Assembly (NCBI GenBank): GCA_023653785.1
Contig: JAMKCH010078761.1
Location: forward strand, 1-64,000
Direction: 5' to 3'
DNA from: Ophioderma brevispina
Taxonomy: Eukaryota > Echinodermata > Ophiuroidea > Amphilepidida > Ophiodermatidae
DNA: 64,000 bases
Part shown: piece by piece, positions 11,970 through 23,790 of the stretch
Numbering within the stretch: the stretch's first letter is position 1
Layout: every line of letters starts with the position of its first letter
Program-made: the position numbers and the translations under genes
The notes under the pieces: model-generated
What the model saw: only the letters and a program-made list of their open reading frames with translations
The model's database searches: none
What the model was told of the DNA's origin: nothing

Positions 11970-12860
11970 CTTTATTTTGGTGTGTGTAATCTACAAGCAT
12001 TTGTCAACTTACACTTTTCCTCCCTTGGGGCATTAAACTTTCCTGTGTCCTGGGTTGAATCAATTACCGTGTTGTTTAGGTCTTATTTTGTGCATGGTAA
12101 TCTAATCTTGTCAACTTACACTTTTCCTCCCCATTGGTGCATTAACTTTCCTTTGTCTGGGTTGAATGCACTCACCTTGTTGTTTGGGTCTTCTTTTGTG
12201 GCATGTGAATCTACATATCTTGTCAACTTACAACTTTTCCTCCCCATTGGTGCATTAATTTAACTTTCCTGTGTCCTGGGGTGAATTCAATCACCCCGTG
12301 TTGTTTAGGTCTTATTTTGTGGCATGTAAGCTACATCTTGTCAACTTACACTTTTCCTCCCCATTGGTGCATTAACTTTCCTGTGTCCTTGGGTTGATGC
12401 AATCACCGTGTTGTTTAGGTCTTTTTTGTGGCAGGTACTCTACATCTTCTTGTCACTTACCTTTTCCCTCCCTTGGTGGCATTAAACTTTCCTGTGTCTG
12501 GGTTGAATGCAATCACCGTGTTGTAGTTAGGTCTTATTTTGTGGCATGTAATCTACATCTTGTCAACTTACACTTTTCCTCCCCATGTGCATTAACTTTC
12601 CTGTGTCTGGGTTGATGCATCACCGGGTTGTTTATGGTCTGATTTTGTGGGGCATGTAATCTCTCTTGTCAACTTACACTTTTCCTCCCCATTGGTGTGA
12701 TTAACCTTTCCTGTGTCTGGGTTGAATGCAATCACCGTGTTGTTTAAGGTCTTATTTTTGTGGCCTGTAATCTACATCTTGTCAACTTACACTTTTCCTC
12801 CCCATTGGTGCATTAACTTTTCCGTGTCTGGTTTGAATGCAATCACTGTGTTGTTTGTGA
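11970..12860. repeat. Minisatellite, about 110-bp unit, about 8 copies
   Basis: A unit containing TTGTCAACTTACACTTTTCC, TGCATTAACTTTCCTGTGTC, AATGCAATCACCGTGTTGTT and TAGGTCTTATTTTGTGGCAT is repeated roughly every 108-118 bp. Copies differ mainly by one-base indels in short homopolymers. Open frames on the plus strand here only reflect the repeat. Lies in the PAM intron between 15258 and 10773. Confidence 0.92.
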
Positions 12861-13837
12861 TGGGTCCCCTCTCAGCCTTGGTGTACCTGTTTGTTTGGCT
12901 CAAAACTCCTGCACAAATTTCGACCAAAAAAGAAGCAAACCCCCCCCCCGCAAAATTAATTACATATCACCACTTTTTTTTCAGAAGAATTAGGAGTTAA
13001 GAACTACAACATTGCACACCTACCAAGTTAAAAACAAAAAAACACGCGTTTTTAACCTAATTTTTTGTTTTTGTAAAGTTTTAACTTTAAAATTGGAGTA
13101 CTAAAGGCCCCATTATCTTGTACCCATTCATTGAGGGTAGAAATGCAAAATTAGCTGTCCTTCCAGTGTGGTTTGTGGCTAATTTAAAAAAAATGCTAAA
13201 AAAAATAAAAATATGAACCCAAGGTGCAAACAGAGATTTTGAAGCAACCAGATATTGCATCATTATAGTGATTCAATAAACAAATATAGATGACACTCAA
13301 GAAATCACTCATCACCGGTATTTGACTACAGACCATGTCTTAAGGGTGAAAACAAAAGGTGATTTTGAAATTGCCATAATTGCAAATATAAAACAAGACT
13401 GCATGTTTTGTATTTTCTCCAATAGGATTAGAAAGTTCATTGTACCCAACAGAAATAATTCTCAGCTATAGATGATTCTTTTTGTTTGAAAGCTTTACAA
13501 CAGTGCAAAAATCAGGGCTTTTATTTTGTTACGGAGACCTCTGACATCCTGTGAAAGCTTCTGTTTTCCACCTGTAAGAGTTTTTTTGTCACAGGAAAAA
13601 TATTCCTTTACATGCCTATAGCATTTAAATCAAAATCCGCTCTCCTATGGTCTCATTTGGGATTTGGCAAATAACCATTGGCAACATATCCTTTTGCAAG
13701 GGAATTTAGATTCATCTGTCCCTAAACAAGTACTACCTTACATGCTCAATGCAGTCATGTTTACACAGAAAGGGTTTTTAACCCTGATTGTACCGTGTTT
13801 CTTTTCATGGTTTGGTTCATGTAAATATATGCGTGTA

Positions 13838-13902
13838 TGGTGTGTGTTTGTATGTGTGTATGTGTGTGTGTATGTGTGTGTGTATGTGTGTGTGCAGCTA
13901 TG
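13838..13902. repeat. TG/TATG microsatellite
   Basis: GTGTATGTGTGTGTGTATG-type repeat. The open frame here (Cys/Val/Tyr repeat) is not a gene. Confidence 0.93.
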
Positions 13903-14156
13903 TGCATAACCCTTAGAACTTATGATCCTATATAGATACCACTATATATAGACGAAGTAACGTATGATAACGTATGTTGTCCAGGACTTCGTTGACAGTG
14001 GCTATTGCTCTATGTCCAATAATATGCATGGGTACTTTATTGGACATGGCCCAAACTCCCACATTTCATATAGTTCAATGAAGAAAGCCACTGAACTGTG
14101 TCATGGTTTTTTCAAGCACATTGATGTGCCAATGCTATAAACATTGATGTCGCACC

Positions 14157-14196
14157 CTCCCTTCCTCCCTCCCTCCCTCCTCCCCCTCCCTCTTTG
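14157..14196. repeat. CCCT microsatellite
   Basis: An imperfect CCTCCCTTCCTCCCTCCC run on the plus strand. Confidence 0.9.
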
Positions 14197-14677
14197 TATC
14201 ATTCTCTATCAATAACACCCCAAATGGATCACAAGACTATTACATAAAGAAACAATTTTGTACTTCCATGAAAAGCCAACAAAGAGCCGATTGTACATTG
14301 TACCATTAACCATAGAATAGATCACTTCAATTGATAACAGGGATAATCTTACATTGTACATCCTGATGTTCCTTCTATATCCAAACATATTTTATTTGTA
14401 CAGGATATTCTGCTCTAAGCTTAATTTTGTGTATATCCTTGTAGCAGATTTCATGAGTATGCACACAGACATAAGGGAAATTTGAACTGATTTATGATCC
14501 AATCAAGTCAAAGTTTTCTTTTACTTACAGGTAGCAAACTCATATTTTGGGGGTAGATTTGATAGCAAACATCTTGAGATATGGATCAAAGGAAAAAGAT
14601 GAAATCACTGATGAAATACATTACGATGAGCAATATCTCAGAATAAGCTATCTATAAGTATTATTCTAAATCTTTAA

Positions 14678-15014
14678 AGTTGCTACAAGTTTTCACATAT
14701 CAGGTATCTCAAAAAAAAAATCAAAATTTTTGCACTGATGCAAAGCTTTTTCATCAGTAATACCCCCATCTGAAAGGATTAAGCTGAGAATTATTTCTTT
14801 AGTACAAAAAATGTGAAATATCTAATTCTGAGTAGGAGGAAATACAAAATTCAGCCTATGTATTGAAATGAAATTAAAAATCACACTTGTTTTAACTTTT
14901 AGACATTTCTGTAGCCACAAGGTAAGAAATCTATTGATTGTGTAATCTATCTGAAATCACTACATATGACATATGACACATTATATGGATGCCTCAAAAT
15001 CTCTCAATCCACCT
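14678..15014. mobile_element. MITE family B, copy 1
   Basis: A 337-bp element flanked by TTAA on both sides. It shares long blocks with 59069-59417: ATATCAGGT, GAAAGGATTAAGCTGA, TTCAGCCTATGT, GACATTTCTG and GGTAAGAAATCTATTGA. Lies in the PAM intron between 16486 and 15354, close to an exon. Confidence 0.82.
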
Positions 15015-15257
15015 TTAACGTCAAAACAAAAAGTATAGCTTTTATTTTTTGTCTGGTTTGAAGTATGAAATAATGTTATTGTATACATGCAAAGTCAGCT
15101 TGCATAATATCTGTGCAAACGAGCTGTGGAAATAAGATCACACCAGTTCATTTTTCTGGTCAGAGAAAGTATGGTAAACTTTGGTAACAAGGATTGCAAA
15201 TGAGAGCATCAATGGTGCAGAAGATAGAAAGGCCAAAAAAAAAAAATTTCAACTCAC

Positions 15258-15354
15258 TCCACATTCCAGACCCTGTCCACTCTGTGGAATACATGGACAT
15301 TGCCTTGGGCATCCACAGCTACACCAGACACCTGTCCCAAGGTTACACTGTCGT
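15258..15354 (-). CDS. PAM: PAM exon: start of PAL domain (GQVSGVAVD, FHR)
   Basis: A 97-nt exon (acceptor gcaaacag, donor GGA|gtgagt) reading DSVTLGQVSGVAVDAQGN, then VHVFHRVDRVWNV. It matches the first PAL blade, GQVSGVALDPKNNLVIFHRGDHVWDG in vertebrates. The Arg of F-H-R corresponds to a PAL active-site arginine (Arg533 in rat). PAL is the zinc lyase that splits the PHM hydroxyglycine product into amidated peptide and glyoxylate. The exon begins with two bases, which fit the single base left by the linker exon 16486-16988, so both halves of the enzyme are in one transcript. It ends with two bases (GA). The next exon (D-T-I... W-G) was not found between 15258 and 10773. Confidence 0.94.
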
Positions 15355-15413
15355 CTGTTTGCCAATCAGCTAGCGTTAACTCTGTCAAGATACAAGGCCA
15401 TGTTAATTAGTGA

Positions 15414-15631
15414 TACAGTTAACAATTCAATTTTCTGTCTGATTCAGGGGGACAGTTCCATAATTATGTCAACCAAAGTTCAGAATTGTCAAGATTTAAA
15501 AATCATCTAAAAAATTTGATTTATGTTTTCCAAAGGTAATACTATGTAGTTTCATGAACAAAATATTGAATTTCACAAAATGGTCAGGTTTTGTTAGATA
15601 TGACAAATAGCTCAAAACTGACAAAACCAAA
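15414..15631. repeat. Direct repeat, unit 1 (218 bp)
   Basis: Starts TACAGTTAACAATTCAA and ends ACTGACAAAACCAAA. One substitution separates it from 15841-16058. It lies in the PAM intron just upstream of PAL exon 15258-15354. Confidence 0.88.
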
Positions 15632-15840
15632 AAAAAAAAAAAAAAAAACGGCACTTACCAACGACGATTGCTCGCAAGTAGCTCGCTACTTTTAAGATTT
15701 CTTAAAAGTAAATCGTCGTTGTTAACTCGTTGTTAGCTTAACAATGATGTTGTTCAGACGGTCACTACTCACGAGCTTACCAATGACTGTGCTTACCAAC
15801 GATCTTACCAACGACTTAACAACGATCGTGTGAACATGCC
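15632..15840. other. Insert between 218-bp repeats, poly(A) plus TTACCAACGA motifs
   Basis: Begins with a poly(A) run, then carries several TTACCAACGA or TTAACAACGA motifs and two nested inverted repeats: CAACGACGATT with AATCGTCGTTG, and inside it TACTTTTAAGA with TCTTAAAAGTA. No ORF. It may be a small mobile element or a filled assembly gap. Confidence 0.55.
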
Positions 15841-16058
15841 TACAGTTAACAATTCAAATTTCTGTCTGATTCAGGGGGACAGTTCCATAATTATGTCAAC
15901 CAAAGTTCAGAATTGTCAAGATTTAAAAATCATCTAAAAAATTTGATTTATGTTTTCCAAAGGTAATACTATGTAGTTTCATGAACAAAATATTGAATTT
16001 CACAAAATGGTCAGGTTTTGTTAGATATGACAAATAGCTCAAAACTGACAAAACCAAA
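15841..16058. repeat. Direct repeat, unit 2 (218 bp)
   Basis: The second unit of the 218-bp repeat. The 209 bp between the units start with 17-18 A and contain TTACCAACGA motifs. Confidence 0.88.
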
Positions 16059-16485
16059 TTTAAAACTTTTGATTTACTTCTACTACTTCACTACATTTTA
16101 TCCATAAAGAACCTGTGTGAAAATTCATGCATAAGTCTCACAGCATCATGCCTAAGCAGTACCAGATCAATAAGATATTAACTACAATGTTGAACCGGAA
16201 TGAATTCCTCTCATATTGTGGAGCACATTTTCTTGCAGCGCCAGAGTATGTGCTTCCGTTTAAATATTCAAACGCCGATAAAATGGCTGTTTAAATGTTA
16301 AGGAAATTAAACAGTAACTGACAGCTCTGGTATCTTTCTTTCAATCCCTTTAAAGGATACAACTTTCCCCCATCTGATGTATATATATCTCGGAAAAAAG
16401 TAACAAAACATGGTAAAAGGAATTTGATGCTGAACTAATTACAAGGTACCCCCTCATGCCATAAAAAGGATAAAGGAAATCTTAC

Positions 16486-16988
16486 TTCCAGAGCCGATAT
16501 CTTCCTTGGACTCATCGGAGTCCCCATCTCCTGCTTTGCCCTCTTCCTCAGTTGATTTATCCGAAGCCGCCGCTGGGGTTGAAATTTCTTCATCTTTGCC
16601 AGGTTTCTCTGTCTTTGGTTTGCTATTCAAATCCATCTCCTCATCATCGTCGTGCCAACCATTATTTCTATCCATATCCAGAAAGTTCTCAGATACGTAA
16701 TCATTGCCGTCGGTATCAAAGAGATTTTGCAGCCGTGATCTATAGTCATTGTACGGGTAGTGATAGTAGTCATTATTGTCATATCGGTAGTAAGGGTTGT
16801 CCAGATTCCCAGCTGGGGGTTGTTCTATTGTTTCAGGCATGTTCTCTGGTGGGATATCTGAATTAACTGGGAAGTGTGTTTTAATATCGCCCGTTGCTGG
16901 TGAGCTGCACATACTGAATGATTTTCCATACTGGGCATCAGTGTAGTACATGAGGTATAGATTGCACATTTCATCTTCTCCAGTGGGT
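16486..16988 (-). CDS. PAM: PAM exon: end of PHM core (Met copper ligand) plus acidic linker
   Basis: A 503-nt exon, acceptor cacccctgcag, donor GGAA|gtaagat. It opens with PTGEDEMCNLYLMYYTDAQY, matching the PAM stretch SSDEMCNLYIMYYMEA; the Met of E-M-C is the third copper-M ligand (Met314 in rat). The family pattern S-F-x-x-C and a Pro-rich IPPEN segment follow. The remaining 100 or so residues are low-complexity: an Asp/Tyr/Asn-rich stretch, then an acidic Lys/Glu/Ser/Asp tail ending in DIGSG. This fits the variable PHM-PAL linker, which is alternatively spliced or cleaved in vertebrates. The exon starts with one base completing a codon and leaves one base (A), which pairs with AC of the next exon. 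The reading frame continues upstream only through intron. Confidence 0.95.
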
Positions 16989-17329
16989 CTGCAGGGGTGA
17001 AAAAAGAACAAAACAAAAATGATCAGGCGACCTAGCACAAAATAAGGGGAAAAGACTAAGGGGCACTTAACTTTTTGTTTGGGTAGGGGGTATGTGTTGT
17101 GAAGCACCAAACTTGTGGAGCTGAAGAAACACACAATTTTCACAATGGTTTTGGCTATTAAGCTAAAATTTTGGGGCAACTTAGGGTCTTAAAAACTGGT
17201 GCATACTTGAGGGGGTCTAGAACTGCAGAAGGGCCATTAACACCTCTAATGCACACAAAGGCGGCATTTTATAATACCTGCCACATGTATTGATCGAGAT
17301 CTCGATCACTTGAGCACAGTAAGTGTTAA

Positions 17330-17560
17330 AGGTGCTTGTTCCAATTTTTTTCTATCGTGTTCTCTAATTATGAGGGAGCTGACACGTGTTTATACTACCA
17401 CTGACCGACACTTGTAGACACTGACAAAAATTTACATGGGGAAACAAAACTTTGATGCTAGATGCAATCCTTTTGCAGAGCCTCAGCACACCACGCCTAT
17501 TGCACTACTGTGCTAATATTGATGATGGAATAACCATTTAAAATGGCAGGTTGTCAGTAT
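17330..17560. mobile_element. MITE family A, left-end copy
   Basis: Starts TTAAAGGTGCTTGTTCC as in the copy at 461 and shares ACTGTGCTAATATTGATG and AAAATGGC. The right end is not recognisable, so the copy is truncated or diverged. It lies in the PAM intron right of 16988. Confidence 0.65.
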
Positions 17561-20500
17561 CTTCAGGATTGAGGGGATTGGAAAGTGAAATCAGGGGGTT
17601 CCAAAGGCGAAGGACAGAAAAGCCCTGTAGGTGGGGGTTTCAAACAGAGGCACTGACCCAGACAACTGCCATGTGACTAGGGCAGGGCTCCATTTTAAAT
17701 GGAAGGGGGGGCAAGGGAGCGGGAACCGAGATAGAAGTAGGACAAACCGACCGCAATTCTCGAGACAAGAGGGAATGAGGGAGAGGAGATGAGACGAAGG
17801 CAGGGTGCAGGGCACGCCGGAGCGTAAAAATTGGAGCCAAGCCGGGCACGGGAGATGGGACAAAGGAGACAGAGCGCAGAACTATATTGTTCCCCTATTT
17901 ATGATCCTACTTCAAACGCGAAGGTATTGACGAGATCTTGCCGTTAGTGTAAGTGTTGCCCTAGTAGTCTAGCAGTTGTGTGGTGTGAATGATAAAGACA
18001 CTACACACAATTTTATTTCATTGTGTTTTATAAATACACAAGTCATGGCTCAATGCAGATCTTCAAATGAGGAGATTTTACACAAAATATTTGAAAAGCA
18101 GCAAAGTATCAGCAAATATTTCATTAAAAAATCAGAAAAAAATATATCATTATTGTTCGAAAGATTTGTTATTAGTTTGTTTCAATAATATCATTCTTGA
18201 ATTCCACATTTCCTAAATATAAAAATTATGTTCCCAAATAAGCATTAATGTATAGACCACCTACACTTCCTATTACTTAAAAATAAGCAAAAACTCGGAT
18301 AAAATGACTCCCTACTTAAATTTACCATCTTTTTCCTCACTTGTCATTTTCCTTGGAAATTAATGACCGGAAACGCCGACAATGGAACCACATATTTCCC
18401 AGCAAGCCCAACATCAGGTCTTCTATTTGATTCAAACTCTCGAAGATCTACATGGACTGGTCGCGTCATGACCAATTGCTGGTTTCCCCAGGACCACAGA
18501 ATATATTTCTCATTGGTCATTTCAATTCACACCTGTACTTGGCACCATTTATTCTTTAATTGTTGGCCTGGAACATGTCAAAATAAATTTATTATTTTCC
18601 ATGCATCACCTTGGAGGTGCAAATGTCTGTCAATGTGACCTTAGGTTTGAACTTATAAATGTGATGATAGATTTGATTCACACTTTTTCAAGTTACCACA
18701 TTGAACTGCATTGTGAATGGCTGGACATCACTGAACCTGTAATGTAAGGACAAAATGAAGACAACTCAAGGGGAATATGTATTGTGTAATACTCAATTAT
18801 GTGAGAAAGATTTACAAAAATTGCCAATTTAGAGAATAAAGGTATTTGATTGGGGGAACTGTTACCTCTCTTTAAGACACAAAGTGAAACCAATGCGAAC
18901 CTTATTTCAGTGGAAGAACGAGGCCAGAGCCACGTTCTTCCACACAAAAACATAATTTGGGTCGCTGGTTTTAATCATTGTAAAGAGTACTGGTTCTCCA
19001 AATCATACCTTTATTCTCATCTCAAAACTGCTTTATAATTTAAGGTCATCTTTTAACCCTATTGCACACCTTTATGGCTAAATACAAACAAGAAAAGGAC
19101 TGCCACCACCAGTGAGAAACCTTGAAATAACGCGTTAACACAGCGAGCGAAACAACCCAATATGATGCAACATGGCAGCCAGATCTGCAATGTAACAAAA
19201 CGCGGGTATGATGCAAGCGATTTAACTCAAACTAACGGAAAATAAGCAGTGTGACTACTGGGATAGATTATTGAGTTGAACCCGGGCCTCAGCCAATGAA
19301 ATTGCTTACATTTGTCCAAGCGTTTAAGAATATATATTTTTATTTCATTTTCTGTTAGAAACTATACACCAGCAAAATAAGAGAAACACTATGGCAAAAG
19401 TGATTCACATATTGCAGTGAAAAGTTAATGAAATCATTAACAAACTTCATCATTACCCTACCCACTCTGGTTATTGTTTCTCTGTCTGATGGAAAAAGAC
19501 ATCTTCGCTATTAACCAATCACCCTGACTATACTTTCAGGTTTGCTTGATGGGAAAAATGCCTGTATGAAAGAAAACAACAACACAACATTGATCACTGG
19601 GCTATTTAACATTAATTTCAATATCTACATTTTGTCACTGCAAAAAAAAAATCTTTTGAAAAATTTTAAGATTAAGATCAACATTTTTATTTACACATAT
19701 ATGTTCCCATCAGGCAGGTTTTTGAAAAAAAAAACAGGACAAGCTCTGGACCAAATCGATGTGGATGCAAAACGGGAACCAAGGAATTAGCTTTGATTGG
19801 TCTAATCTTGTATCAAGTTGTAAGATAATCCTATCAAAAGGACTATTCAGTTATCTGTAAAGATGACACTTAATTGCCACAAAATGGCATTTTTTTTGCA
19901 CATAATGTACTAAACTGTTTACCTTCCCACCAAAAAGAAAATACACAAGTGTTGTGTGTATGCAAAAGGCGCATGAAAGTCAATTCGGAGTTTATTGTTA
20001 CCCGCCCGCATCGCTTTTGGTGACTAGAAATACCCGCATCAAAATTTCAAAATTGCCAAAATATATCATTATTTTCAAAATATCGTCGTTTTCACCAGGT
20101 TTAGCAATTGGAAACATATTTTTATTTGTAAAACTTATTTTTGATAACTTTGAAACAAAACCAGGCTTTTTTTCTGCGGCCCTACCTTTCGGTACCAGCT
20201 TGGCTTTTAAACAACACACACTTTAGGTCAATAATGAAATCTGATGAAATAATGAAAAATTAAATGGTCACCTCATCAACCACGAAAAAAGAAGTAACGA
20301 TAAACTCAGAATTGACTTTCATGGGCCTAATGCATGTGTGAGGTGAGAGTGTGTGGAGGTTTATTATGCAATATGTATGTGCCAAGTGTGCATGTGTCAT
20401 GTGTGTAAATGTGTATGTCTTGGTATGAATACAGCTATTTTGTGTTATTTTCCCCCTGAAGTCCGGATATAAAATAAGAGGCCTACTCCATAGGCTGTGA

Positions 20501-20607
20501 CGAACCACCGAGCATGCAACCCAGGTTCCTTCCTTGTAGTATAAGTTACCTGTAGGGCTAGTATAGTTCACTGCACATCAGAGGGGAAGGGAAGAAAGTA
20601 GCTTTAA
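17561..20607. other. PAM intron, no feature named
   Basis: Part of the long intron between 33002 and 16988. One PHM exon (family AFYP...GD.LAARC) is expected somewhere in this interval but was not recognised. A GA-rich stretch lies at 17690-17850. Confidence 0.5.
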
Positions 20608-21281
20608 GGGGTTTGACGTGTTAGTGAACTACTCGATAAAATTTTCCAGAATTCACAAATATGGTATTTACAAAGGTACTGATTAAGAATCTGAAATAAA
20701 AAATGGCAGTCACCGACTTTGTTTTGAGCTATAGCCAAAACAAAAAGGTATGTTCTCACTTTTTAAACCACGCAAGTCTATGGGAAAAGCCAAAATTTGA
20801 CGTTTGGATTGCCTACAAAATAAAAACTTCTTGATAAAAAATTTTGTAGTTTCTAAATATGCTGAGGTCCCGATGTCGTTCTTCAAAATTTTGAAATAAA
20901 AAATGGGGGTCACCGACTTACTTTTTTCCATTAAATGCCTAAAACAATTCAAATTTTAGTCTTTTTAACAATTTGGGTGCCTTGTTGGGCCGCAAGAAAA
21001 GTTCGCGGCACATTCGGTATGCAGCAAAGCAGTGAACGCGTGCGTAGAGGATGCGCGCCTGAAAGCGGGCGTAGAGGACTCGCGATTGACGCGATTTGTT
21101 TTTGTTTTAATTCTTCACGCGAATAAACGCAAACAAAACGCACAGATATCCAAGGTATCTGCGCGTGGAACTTTCGCACCTAAAAATGCAAAGTCCTTCT
21201 ATTGCCGCCGACAGTGGGTGCTAAATTGAATGCTCAAAGCTCAAAACAGCTTGTGCGTAAACAGATCACACGTCAAACCCC
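20608..21281. mobile_element. MITE, TTAA-flanked, end GGGGTTTGACGTGT
   Basis: 14-bp inverted ends GGGGTTTGACGTGT, each next to TTAA; 674 bp. Inside, the block AAATAAAAAATGGCAGTCAC recurs about 200 bp later as AAATAAAAAATGGGGGTCAC, and the right third (20990-21180) is strikingly CpG-rich compared with its flanks. No convincing ORF. Confidence 0.75.
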
Positions 21282-21285
21282 TTAA

Positions 21286-23039
21286 AAGCAAGAGTTAATT
21301 TAAGTTTGAGTATATTTTTGTTGCGGTCATAAAGTGAAAGGGTTTAGCCTGGGGGCACCTTTTCGCAGTGTTGATAATACATTTTATCTTATTTTTAGCA
21401 TCTGTAAATGTCATCTAAATCTGCCAGAAATAAAATTTTGTCCCAAGTTCTAAATACAGTTTTAAGGATATAGCCATTTCAACCCATGCCAATGTGTTGA
21501 TTTCTAGATGATGGGCTAAAACACATCAGATAATGCAGTATATCTGCATATTTCTATGCAAATGTCCCAGATTTTAAAAGAAGCACGATATTTTGCACCA
21601 TGACCTGAATATTTTGATAGCAGCATATACAGTTTTTTTATTTCTTCATTGCTCTCTCTAGGGTTGAAAATTTGTGTGAATGTGTTTATAAAGGAAGCCC
21701 AAGCTTTTCTTAGCATCTCATTTTATCAAAAAATTATAAAACAAATAGCAAGCAAATAAGAAAAATTACAGATATATTTGAAAATCCAAAACAAAATATT
21801 AAAACACCAACCATTTGCCAGTTCATGGCTTGCACGCTCGCTATATTCACAAAACATAGAACGTGGGCCGCCTTTTTGTTATTAGGCAATCAGAACAAAT
21901 ATGCAAATGAGGTACTCAATATGTACATTTGTCGATGAAAAACAGCATGCATAATACATGTATCCCCTACTACCTTCATGCCAAGTTTCGTGCAGTCTTT
22001 GCATTCTACTTGGAGAAGTGAAGGAAAATCTAAATGGTCCTTTCAGCTAAAGCTGGTGGCCCACAAAAACAAGGGGGTATGTTTTCTAAATAGACTTACT
22101 GAATGAATAAAATGGTACCAAGGGAATTGACTTTATTGACTTAGACTGATCCCTGTGTATACAAAGTAAACTTCATGTAGGTCAGATAACACCCAAAATG
22201 ACTATTGGCATGGAATCATGTTGTCCCAGATTAGGCTATTAGCTTCCCATGTGGTTGAGAAATTCAAGCCGTAACCATGCAGTGCCTCATGATATCCTGT
22301 GCGTGGTATTCATTTACAAGTCCCTACACTTTCATCGTAATTTTAAAGGAAGTTCCCACACATCTGACTCCGAGATAAGCCTTGAGTTAGTTTGAAATAT
22401 GACTCTGGACATTCCCATAATTAGTGATCTCACCCTTCAAGGCTTGAATAAATCATATACATTATATGGCTCTTTCTGACTTCTTCGCACTGTTCTGTAG
22501 TGGAAATGGGGTATGGAAACATGCAGCAAACAAATTAGGAGTCATTTTCAGAGCCTCATTCATATTAAGCAGTCTTTTTCTCGAAAATGTGGTATTAAAA
22601 AAACATTAGAAAAAAAGTTGCTTATCACATACAAATATATTCCCCGTGGCCACATACAGGTATAAAGAATAAATGCGAACTACAAGTATGAAAATAGTTG
22701 CTGCCATAATAGCTCAAAATCAGGGTGACCAATAAAACCTTTACTGAAAATGGAAGTGATATTTTTCCAAACTTTTTTTTTTTTTAAAAAAAAGGGGGGC
22801 GGGGGGGGATTTCCATGATACGAAAAATGATGCTCCGTGGGGGACAAGTCTGTTTTGTGACGTCTTGTTCAGTTGACCATATCTTGAGAAACCACTCAAC
22901 CAAATCAAACATTTTTTCAGGCAAGAGGACTTAATTACCATTCTTTATGATAAATAAATCCACAGATATAAAATTTCCCCAAAAAATACATCACGGTCCC
23001 AGGACGCGTGTGTCGTCTGCCGTCGCGGGTTTGTGAATG
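21286..23039. other. PAM intron, no feature named
   Basis: AT-rich with T/A/G runs at 22772-22810. The interval 22140-22460 is more evenly composed than its surroundings and free of simple repeats, but nothing identifies it. Confidence 0.5.
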
Positions 23040-23340
23040 GAGCCGAGGTCACATGGAGGTCACGAAGGCACATGAGGTCACCAATAAGTCACCCCACCCC
23101 ACCCACTCCTTCCACCAAGTTACATCATCATAGCCCTTATGGAAACTATACCGCAGCAGATATTAAGGGGTTTACATTTGAGACGGCCAAAGGTCACATT
23201 TGAGGTCACCAAGGTCCACCCCATGAGGTCACCAACATGTCACCCCACCCCAGCCCATACTTACACCAAGTTACATCACCATAGCCCTTATGGAACTCAT
23301 ACGGCAGGCAATATATTAAGGGTTAACATTTTGACCAAAG
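23040..23340. repeat. Two-copy tandem repeat rich in AGGTCA
   Basis: Two units about 151 bp apart share GAGGTCACCAA, GTCACCCCACCCCA, ACCAAGTTACATCA and CATAGCCCTTATGGAA. AGGTCA or its variants occur at least six times. A CA-rich microsatellite follows (23340-23375). Confidence 0.75.
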
Positions 23341-23411
23341 ACACACACAGATACACACACAATACACAGACAGATGCCAGAGTAATAGTCAAAAAAACAC
23401 GTTACATGTTT

Positions 23412-23602
23412 TATAAATCATTTAATGAGGGCCTGATTCCCTTTCCAATGTTGGCCTGAAACAAGGCACTTTTCTTTCTTGAGAAGTGAAATGCCCCAAA
23501 TATACAAATAAACACCACTAAAAGAAGGACCATCCCTCCCAGTGACCCCAGGTAACACCCCGGGCGGCGCATTGCTCAATCCTTAGATCGTTTTGGCCCA
23601 AG
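23412..23602. repeat. DIRS inverted terminal repeat, 3' side of the element
   Basis: The inverted partner of 28630-28816. It runs from aaatcatttaatgag to cgttttggcc. The poly-CA-rich repeat just left of it (23340-23375) belongs to the flank. Confidence 0.85.
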
Positions 23603-23725
23603 CCCAACCGGACGTATGAACTATTATGGTGTGGGGCAGGGACGGAGATGGCGAAAGTCAACAAAGTGGGAAAGGGAATCCGGCCTCAGTTAAATTGATT
23701 TATTAACAACAACGTGTTTTTGACT

Positions 23726-23790
23726 AAATCATAACACTGAGCTGATTCCCTTTACACATGTTGACGGAAAATATGCATTAACCTACGTTG
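23726..23790. repeat. DIRS internal complementary region
   Basis: The run AAATCATAACACTGAGCTGA followed by TTCCCTTTACAC and AAAATATGCATT matches the reverse complement of the outer end of the 28.8-kb terminal repeat almost base for base. A third terminal-repeat copy just inside the 3' repeat is the arrangement DIRS elements use to close a circular intermediate. It matches the far repeat better than the adjacent 23412-23602 copy does. Confidence 0.75.

Noticed and set aside
13664..13909. 81-residue plus-strand frame ending in Val/Cys/Tyr repeats
   Set aside because: The second half is a TG/TATG microsatellite and the first half matches nothing.
23340..23375. Possible CRISPR-like or telomeric short repeats (CA-rich)
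   Set aside because: A simple CA microsatellite at the end of a dispersed repeat, with no spacer pattern. Short CCTAACCC stretches at 1574 and 45840 are also too few to be telomeric.
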